DNA of 64,000 nt from Acidimicrobiales bacterium (lineage in GTDB: Bacteria; Actinomycetota; Acidimicrobiia; Acidimicrobiales; JAVJTC01). Location: contig JAVJTC010000011.1 of the NCBI GenBank assembly GCA_040219085.1, positions 1-64,000 of the forward strand. The letters run 5' to 3'. A program made the translations under genes and the position numbers. Positions 58,797-64,000 of the stretch are shown piece by piece. Position 1 is the stretch's first letter; every line of letters starts with the position of its first letter. A model generated the notes under the pieces. That model did no database searches. It was given only the letters and a program-made list of their open reading frames with translations, and had not been told where the DNA came from.

Positions 58797-59473
58797 GTGA
58801 GCGCATCTGTATTCGATGAGGCCGAGACTTTCAGGATCCGCGGCCGCTGGCCTTCGCATCGAAGCGTCGCAATCGTCGGCACGCGCACACCGTCGCGGTG
58901 GGGTGCGAAACTGGCCGCCGCGGTGGCCGGGGCCGCCGTGCGGGACGGCTGGTGCGTCGTGTCGGGCCTGGCACCGGGCATCGACACCGCCGCTCACCGC
59001 GGGGCACTCGGAGCCGGCGGATCGACGGTCGCTTTCGTGGGCACCGGCCTCGATGCCCTCGAAGACCCCGAACTCGGCCGAGCGATCGTCGCCGGTGGCG
59101 GCGGTGTCGTGTCGGTACTGCGCGACGACGACGCCGGCGACGACGCGACCCGCGCCCCCGGGACAGGCATCAGGTCCTCGCGGCGCGCGTGGTGGTCGTG
59201 GTGGAGGCCTCCCGGCCGTGCGGGACGTTCGCGACCGTGGCCCACGCCCGTGCCCTGGGTCGACCAGTCGTCGTGGCCACGCCACCGCCGGGGCCGGAGA
59301 CGGCGACGAGCGCGGCGGGCAACCGGCGGCTGCTCGATGGAGACGGGGCCGGACACCCGGTCATCGCGGTCCGCGAGGGAGCGGGCGGCGACGAGCTCTG
59401 GGCGACCGTCGAAGCGGTCGCCCAGCGTCAACCGGCGCCGGGATCGTCGTCCACGAGCAGCCCGAAGAAGTAG
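58797..59473 (+). pseudogene. dprA-like gene interrupted by a frameshift
   Basis: From GTG 58797 the frame encodes SVAIVGTRTPSRWGAKLAAAV, CVVSGLAPGIDTAAHRGALG and FVGTGLDALEDPELGRAIVAGGG, the first half of the DprA Rossmann fold. Near 59155 this frame loses similarity, and the conserved second half (RDRHQVLAARVVVVVEASRPCGTF, HARALGRPVVVATPP) continues in the frame one base back, ending at TAG 59471. One extra C in the C5 run at 59155-59159 would join the halves exactly. It may be a sequencing error, a recent mutation or a slippage site. DprA loads RecA on incoming single-stranded DNA; the usual N-terminal extension is missing. Confidence 0.75.
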
Positions 59474-59934
59474 GTGTCGACGTCACCGCCGTCATGTGAC
59501 CGGAGGCGACCCTCGCGGACGAATCCGGCCCTCACGAGCACGGCGACGGACGCCACGTTGTCCACCGCTGTCAGAGCGAAGACGCGCCGCAGACCGACCA
59601 CGTCGAACGCGAATCTGCACAGGAGCCCGACCGCCTCGGTGGCGATACCGTCACGTCGGTGTCCGGCAACGATGGCATAGCCGATCTCGCCCCGGGACTC
59701 GTCAGCCTCGACCACGAGCGAGACGAGCCCGACGACATCGCCCTCGTGCTCCACGGCGAGGGCGTAGCGCGTGCGGGGACTGCTCTCCGCGGCGATCATC
59801 GCCTCGGTCATCCAGTCGAGCGGGCCGAGTGTTCCACGCGAGACATGATCCGACAGTTCCTGAGCGACGAGCAGGTCCCCGTGTTCGACCTCGCGCAAGG
59901 TGATTCGTCTCCCCTCGACGAAGACGGGGAACAT
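59428..59934 (-). CDS. GNAT-family N-acetyltransferase (RimJ-like)
   Basis: 168 residues from ATG 59934; GTG 59946 is an alternative start. ITLREVEHGDLLVAQEL starts the fold, GEIGYAIVAGHRRDGIATEAV is the acetyl-CoA-binding motif (motif A, R/H-R-x-G-I/x-A), and FALTAVDNVASVAVLVRAGF is motif B, as in acetyltransferases of ribosomal or other protein N-termini. Substrate unknown. Its 3' end overlaps that of the dprA-like gene by 46 bases on the opposite strand. Confidence 0.87.
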   Translation of the reverse strand: MFPVFVEGRRITLREVEHGDLLVAQELSDHVSRGTLGPLDWMTEAMIAAESSPRTRYALAVEHEGDVVGLVSLVVEADESRGEIGYAIVAGHRRDGIATEAVGLLCRFAFDVVGLRRVFALTAVDNVASVAVLVRAGFVREGRLRSHDGGDVDTYFFGLLVDDDPGAG

Positions 59935-59957
59935 GTCGGCGATCACGAGAGTCGCAC

Positions 59958-60392
59958 GTGACGCCGAGCCGCGACGACCCGCTGGCGATGGATCCACCGC
60001 CGACCACCCCACCCGTCCACACGATGCTGGTGCGTGGCGCCGTCGCGCACTGTCCCGTGTGCGGCTCCGGGCACCTGTTCCGCCGCGGCGTCGTCATGGT
60101 CGAACGCTGCCCGCGCTGTGGGCTGGTGTTCGAGCGGGTGGAGGGTCACTGGGTCGGTGCGATCGGAGTGAACACCATCATCTCGTTCGTCGCGCTGTTC
60201 TTCACCGTCGTCTTCAGCTTCGTCGTGCTCTCACCCGAGCGACCCGTCGTTCCGCTGCTCGTCGCACCGCTCGTCGTCGGTCTGCTCGTGCCGCCGGTGA
60301 CCTATCCACTGTCCAAGACCCTCTGGACGGCGATCGACCTCGCGATGCGACCGCTCGCGGCCGGCGAGGCCGACCCCGACGCGCCCCGGTGA
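59958..60392 (+). CDS. DUF983 membrane protein
   Basis: 144 residues from GTG 59958; ATG 59988 is an alternative. HCPVCGSGHLFRR and RCPRCGLVFERVEGHWVGAIG form the characteristic zinc-ribbon-like start of DUF983 proteins, followed by two transmembrane helices (TIISFVALFFTVVFSFVVL and VVPLLVAPLVVGLLVPPVTY). Function is not established. Divergent from the acetyltransferase gene. Confidence 0.87.
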   Translation: MTPSRDDPLAMDPPPTTPPVHTMLVRGAVAHCPVCGSGHLFRRGVVMVERCPRCGLVFERVEGHWVGAIGVNTIISFVALFFTVVFSFVVLSPERPVVPLLVAPLVVGLLVPPVTYPLSKTLWTAIDLAMRPLAAGEADPDAPR

Positions 60393-60437
60393 GCAGCCTC
60401 CTGGGAGCGCCCACACGACAGTAGCTAGTGTCGGCGC

Positions 60438-61367
60438 ATGTCACAGAGCCTGCCCCACAGCGTCATCGCGACGGACCTCGCCTTTCCCGAGGGACCGGTC
60501 GCGCTCTCCGACGGCGACGTCCTCATCGTGGAAGTCCGCGGTCCACGCATCACCCGGGTCTCGCCCGACGGCTCCACGTCGGTCGTCGTGGACTACGGGG
60601 ACGCCGAGACGGCAGGGCCCAACGGGCTGGCCATCGGCCCCGACGGTGCCCTCTACGTCTGCAACAACGGCGGTTTCATCTGGAGCCTCGTGCGTGACAG
60701 CTTCTGGCTGCCGTCGGAGAAGGGCACCGGCGCCAACCAGTCGCCCCGGTACGTGACCGGATCGATCGACCGGGTGGACCTCGACACCGGCGAGGTGACC
60801 ACCCTCTACGACAGCTGGGAGGGGAACCGCCTGACCGGCCCGAACGACCTCGTGTTCGACGCGCAAGGCGGTATCTGGTTCACGGACCACGGCAAGACCC
60901 GCCCCCTCGACCAGGACCGGGTGGGCGTGTACTGGGCACGTGCGGACGGCTCGGAGATCCGCCGGCCGATCTTCCCCCTCGACCATCCCAACGGCATCGG
61001 CCTGTCGCCGGACGGCTCCACCCTCTACGTCGCCGAGACGTCGACCGGGCGACTGTGGGCGTGGGATGTCACGGGCCCCGGCGAGATCGACCGCAAGTCG
61101 AAGCGCAACGTGGTCAACAGCCTCGGTCACTTCGACTCGCTCGGCGTGGAGGAGGACGGCACCGTCGTGGTCGCGGCTCTGCCCGACGGGCTGTGCGTCG
61201 CGCGCCCCGACGGCGAGATCAGCTACGTCGAGGGACCGGGGATGTTGACGAACGTGTGCTGGGGCGGCCCGGACATGATGACCGCCTACGCGACCGACTC
61301 GCTCGGCGGGCAACTGCTCGCGTACGACTGGCCGCGGCCGGGTCTGCGCCTGAACTACAACGCCTAG
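60438..61367 (+). CDS. SMP-30/gluconolactonase-like protein
   Basis: 309 residues, ATG start. FPEGPVALSDGDVLIVEVRG, GPNGLAIGPDGALYVCNNGG, GPNDLVFDAQGGIWFTD and PNGIGLSPDGSTLYVAE are the repeating blades of a six-bladed propeller; the Glu in PEGP, Asn in GPNDL and the later Asp are the metal ligands of SMP-30/LRE enzymes, which open sugar lactones. Specificity cannot be read. Convergent with the PII gene with a 4-base overlap. Confidence 0.88.
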   Translation: MSQSLPHSVIATDLAFPEGPVALSDGDVLIVEVRGPRITRVSPDGSTSVVVDYGDAETAGPNGLAIGPDGALYVCNNGGFIWSLVRDSFWLPSEKGTGANQSPRYVTGSIDRVDLDTGEVTTLYDSWEGNRLTGPNDLVFDAQGGIWFTDHGKTRPLDQDRVGVYWARADGSEIRRPIFPLDHPNGIGLSPDGSTLYVAETSTGRLWAWDVTGPGEIDRKSKRNVVNSLGHFDSLGVEEDGTVVVAALPDGLCVARPDGEISYVEGPGMLTNVCWGGPDMMTAYATDSLGGQLLAYDWPRPGLRLNYNA

Positions 61368-61702
61368 AGCGCGTCGTCGCCCTCTTCGCCGGTGCGGATG
61401 CGCACGGCACGACCCACGTCGAGAACCCAAAGCTTGCCATCACCGATCGAGTCGGTACGGGCCTCGGTCACGATCGTGTCGACCACCGTGTCGACGACGT
61501 CGTCGGTGACGAGGATCTCGAGGCGCGTCTTCGGGTTGAACGAGACCTTGTACTCGGTGCCGCGGTAGGTCTCGCTGTGCCCGTGCTGGCGGCCGAAGCC
61601 CTGGACCTCCGAGACGGTCAGACCCCTGACCCCGATCCGTTCCAGCGCCTTCTTCACCGGCTCGAGCCTGTGCGGCTTGATGACGGCGCAGACGAGCTTC
61701 AT
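61364..61702 (-). CDS. PII nitrogen-regulatory protein
   Basis: 112 residues from ATG 61702, with GAGGAGG upstream. MKLVCAVIKPHRLEPVKKAL is the PII N-terminus; the T-loop is GFGRQHGHSETYRGTEYKV with Tyr51, the residue uridylylated or adenylylated in GlnB/GlnK, and IGDGKLWVLDVGRAVRIRTGE is the nucleotide-binding C-terminal block. PII proteins sense 2-oxoglutarate and ATP/ADP and control nitrogen assimilation. No amtB, glnD or glnA is adjacent, so its partner is unknown. Confidence 0.95.
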   Translation of the reverse strand: MKLVCAVIKPHRLEPVKKALERIGVRGLTVSEVQGFGRQHGHSETYRGTEYKVSFNPKTRLEILVTDDVVDTVVDTIVTEARTDSIGDGKLWVLDVGRAVRIRTGEEGDDAL

Positions 61703-61797
61703 TCCCCCGACCTCCTCGGCCTCGACTCGGGCCCACGCTAGTACCCGCGACGACGCGGACCTCACCATCCGGGGGCCGTTCGACCCGCCGGGCGGGT

Positions 61798-62952
61798 TCA
61801 TCTGACCGAGGCGAAGAACCCCCGCAGGTCGGCGACGAGCAGGTCGGGCTGTTCGAGCGACGCGAACCGGCCGCCGGCGGGCATGCGGGTCCACCACCGG
61901 ACATCGAAGAGCCGCTCCACCCATGCCCGGGGAGGGCGGATGACCTCACCCGGGAACCGGGCGTGACCCATGGGGACGCGCACGCGCTCCGACGGCATCA
62001 CCTCGCCCCGCTGCGCGCGGCGGGCCTCCAGGTGCAGACGGTTCGCCGACGCGATGGTCCCGGTCACCCACCACGTGGTGATGTCGTCGAGGAGGTCACC
62101 GCGGTCGAAGGCGTTGTCGAGGTCGTCGCCGCAGTCACTCCAGGCCCGGAACCTGTCGAGGATCCATGCCGCCAGGCCGACCGGCGAGTCGTTCAGGGCC
62201 AGCGAGATGGTCTGGGGGCGCACAGCCTGGATCTCGCGAACCCCGCGATCGAGACGGTTGCGCCGCCGACCGGACTCGAGGTCCTCGAGCTCGGTGGAGG
62301 TGACACCCCCGGCGGCCTCCGCCCGCGGCGGCCGTTCCACCGCGACGGTGGTCATGTGGATGCCGACGACCCGGTCGGGGACCAGCGAGCCCATCTGGGC
62401 GGCGACGAAGGAGCCCCAGTGCCCGCCGTGGACCCCATAGTCGGGGTAGTCGAGGCGGTGCATCAGCGCGACCATCGCCCGTGCGATCTGACGCGGCGTC
62501 CAACCCGGGGTCGAGATCGGTCCGCTGAATCCGAAGCCCGGCAGCGACGGGATCACGACGTGATAGGCGTCGGCCGCCGTCCCACCGTGGCTCTCGGGCC
62601 GGGTGAGGGTGTCGATGAGGCCGGCGAACTCGAAGACCGAACTCGGCCAGCCGTGCAGCAACAGCAGCGGCATCGCACCCGCGTGGGGAGACGGCACGTG
62701 GATGAAGTGGATCTGCTCGTCCTCGAAGCGGGTGACGAACTGCGGGTAGTGGTTCAGCCGGTCCGCGGACGCAGCCCACTCGTACCCGTGGCTCCAGTAG
62801 TCACAGAGGCCGCGCAGGTACGCTACGTCGATGCCTTCGTCCCATCCCGCCGCGACGACCGACGGCCAGCGCGCCGCCGCGAGCCGCTGACGGAGATCGG
62901 CGATCTCGGCTCGGGCCGGACCGACCGTGTACGGCTCCATCTGCGCCAGCAT
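61798..62952 (-). CDS. Epoxide hydrolase-family protein lacking key catalytic residues
   Basis: 384 residues from ATG 62952 (ATG 62940 possible). The EHN N-domain (ARWPSVVAAGWDEGID, Y..YW..GYEW) and the alpha/beta-hydrolase part with LLLHGWPSSVFEF, PSLPGFGFS and DDITTWWVTGTIASA match microsomal-type epoxide hydrolases. The nucleophile motif, normally GGDWGS, reads GGHWGS (His178; codon CAC for GAC), and the catalytic His of GGHFA reads GGRFA (Arg362). Both can be read clearly in the DNA. It is probably inactive as an epoxide hydrolase or has a changed chemistry. Confidence 0.85.
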   Translation of the reverse strand: MLAQMEPYTVGPARAEIADLRQRLAAARWPSVVAAGWDEGIDVAYLRGLCDYWSHGYEWAASADRLNHYPQFVTRFEDEQIHFIHVPSPHAGAMPLLLLHGWPSSVFEFAGLIDTLTRPESHGGTAADAYHVVIPSLPGFGFSGPISTPGWTPRQIARAMVALMHRLDYPDYGVHGGHWGSFVAAQMGSLVPDRVVGIHMTTVAVERPPRAEAAGGVTSTELEDLESGRRRNRLDRGVREIQAVRPQTISLALNDSPVGLAAWILDRFRAWSDCGDDLDNAFDRGDLLDDITTWWVTGTIASANRLHLEARRAQRGEVMPSERVRVPMGHARFPGEVIRPPRAWVERLFDVRWWTRMPAGGRFASLEQPDLLVADLRGFFASVR

Positions 62953-63010
62953 CGCGACGAGGCTACGCCAGTGCGACCGACACCCGGACGCGGCCGGAAC
63001 TGACTGACCG

Positions 63011-64000
63011 ATGCTCTTCCCCACATTCGTCTTCGCGACGTTCTTCCTGATCGTCCTGCCGGTCGGCTGGTTGCTGCACTCGCGCCCGACGGCGTGGAAG
63101 GTGTTCATGCTCGCGGCGAGCTACGTCTTCTACGGCTGGTGGGACGTGCGCTTCGTCGCGCTGATCGTGGCATCCACGATCGGCAACCAGATCCTCGCCG
63201 ACCTCGTCCACCGGTCGGCGGGACGCACCCGCAGCCGGATCGTCACTGTGGGCGTCGCGTTCAACCTCGTGACCCTCGGCTTCTTCAAGTACGCCGGGTT
63301 CTTCGTCGACTCGGCCAACGACACTCTCGAATCTCTGGGGGTCGGAGGTGACCTGCCCCTGCTGTCGATCGTGTTGCCCGTCGGCATCTCGTTCTTCACC
63401 TTCCAGGCGCTGAGCTACGTCCTCGACGTGCATCGCGGGACCATCGAGCCCGCCCGGCCGCTGGACTTCGCCGTGTACCTGGCCTTCTTCCCCCAGTTGG
63501 TCGCCGGCCCGATCGTGCGGGCGTCGGAGTTCCTCCCCCAACTCGAAAAGCGCCTCAACCCACGCGACATCGACCTCACCCGGGCGCTCGTACTCATCGG
63601 CGCCGGACTCTTCAAGAAGGTCGTCATCGCGAGCTACCTGGCCGACGCCATCGTCGACGACGTGTTCGCCTTTCCGGAGCGCTTCTCGTCGCTCGAGGTC
63701 CTCGTCGGGGTCTACGCGTACGCCATCCAGATCTACGCCGACTTCAGCGGATACACCGACATCGCGATCGGCATCGCCCTGCTGCTGGGCTTCCGGTTCC
63801 CCCCGAACTTCGACCGCCCCTACCAGGCGGTGTCGATCCGCGACTTCTGGCGACGCTGGCACATGACGCTGTCGCGGTGGCTGCGCGACTACCTCTACAT
63901 CTCACTGGGCGGCAACCGGGGCGGTGCGCACCGGCGGGACCGGAACCTGCTGCTCACGATGGTGCTCGGTGGCCTCTGGCACGGCGCCGCGTGGACATTC
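63011..64000 (+). CDS. MBOAT-family O-acyltransferase, AlgI-like (3' end outside window)
   Basis: 330 codons from ATG 63011, still open at the window end. Many hydrophobic helices; FNLVTLGFFKYAGFF, PVGISFFTFQALSYVLDV, FPQLVAGPIVRASEFLPQL, YADFSGYTDIAIGIALLLGF and DFWRRWHMTLSRWLRDYLY are AlgI/DltB-type MBOAT blocks, and the catalytic His appears in GGLWHGAAW. Such proteins acetylate or acylate extracellular polysaccharides with a partner of the AlgJ/SGNH type, which would lie beyond the window. Divergent from the epoxide hydrolase-like gene. Confidence 0.93.
   Translation, partial: MLFPTFVFATFFLIVLPVGWLLHSRPTAWKVFMLAASYVFYGWWDVRFVALIVASTIGNQILADLVHRSAGRTRSRIVTVGVAFNLVTLGFFKYAGFFVDSANDTLESLGVGGDLPLLSIVLPVGISFFTFQALSYVLDVHRGTIEPARPLDFAVYLAFFPQLVAGPIVRASEFLPQLEKRLNPRDIDLTRALVLIGAGLFKKVVIASYLADAIVDDVFAFPERFSSLEVLVGVYAYAIQIYADFSGYTDIAIGIALLLGFRFPPNFDRPYQAVSIRDFWRRWHMTLSRWLRDYLYISLGGNRGGAHRRDRNLLLTMVLGGLWHGAAWTF

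Overview
The window is high-GC DNA densely packed with genes, many starting at GTG and many overlapping by 4 nt (ATGA, GTGA, TTGA). This points to an actinobacterium. Supporting markers are an Rpf-type cell-wall hydrolase, tiny bS22- and bL37-type ribosomal proteins, a MftD-type flavoprotein, a 13E12/DUF222 HNH protein, and the gene order metG-tatD-rpf-rsmA-ispE known from Mycobacterium. The content would fit an Acidimicrobiia-like lineage, but that placement is inference. No intergenic stretch exceeds about 250 bases.

Layout. 0-3.7 kb: the end of an IS30-type transposase, then four surface-modification genes (two sulfotransferases, a family 2 glycosyltransferase, a methyltransferase) whose base composition looks lower in GC than the rest; probably a transferred island. 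3.8-11.7 kb (mostly minus): an MpaB/DUF2236 oxygenase, a Tat-exported PhoX phosphatase with a clear terminator, a secreted-protein/membrane-protein pair, a MftD-like flavoprotein, a GT-C-like membrane protein and an SDR. 11.7-24 kb: a PAS/CxxC protein, tRNA-Gln, bS22, then a housekeeping block (ispE, rsmA, rpf-like, tatD, metG, rmuC, rsmI, DUF192, ychF), a PHP phosphoesterase, bL37 and a CpdA-like phosphodiesterase. 24-27.4 kb: a TetR - di-iron protein - dienoyl-CoA isomerase operon with a perfect operator-like palindrome.

27.6-39 kb is one long plus-strand unit for nucleoside uptake and breakdown: BMP-type lipoprotein, double ABC ATPase, two permeases, cytidine deaminase, thymidine phosphorylase, a PhyH-type dioxygenase, adenosine deaminase, a HAD hydrolase, a PfkB kinase and pseudouridine-5'-phosphate glycosidase. 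Three direct repeats resembling the mycobacterial PhoP box lie upstream. Further nucleotide-salvage genes (5'-deoxynucleotidase, upp, phospho-sugar mutase, purine nucleoside phosphorylase, adenosine kinase-like) follow at 43.2-49.1 kb, so most of 27-49 kb serves nucleoside salvage. It is interrupted at 39.7-43.2 kb by the most unusual locus of the window: an ECF sigma factor fused through a zinc anti-sigma-type motif and a membrane helix to an extracytoplasmic Pro/Thr stalk and Ig-like module, divergent from a second membrane-anchored Ig-like protein. A perfect 10-bp inverted repeat is shared by both promoters.

49-64 kb holds an M1 aminopeptidase, a metallophosphoesterase, the DUF222/HNH protein, a ferredoxin reductase and 3Fe-4S ferredoxin without a P450, two lipoproteins, a GH13 glucosidase, a frameshifted dprA-like gene, a GNAT acetyltransferase, a DUF983 protein, an SMP-30 lactonase, an orphan PII protein, an epoxide-hydrolase-like protein lacking two catalytic residues, and the start of an MBOAT acyltransferase that runs off the end.
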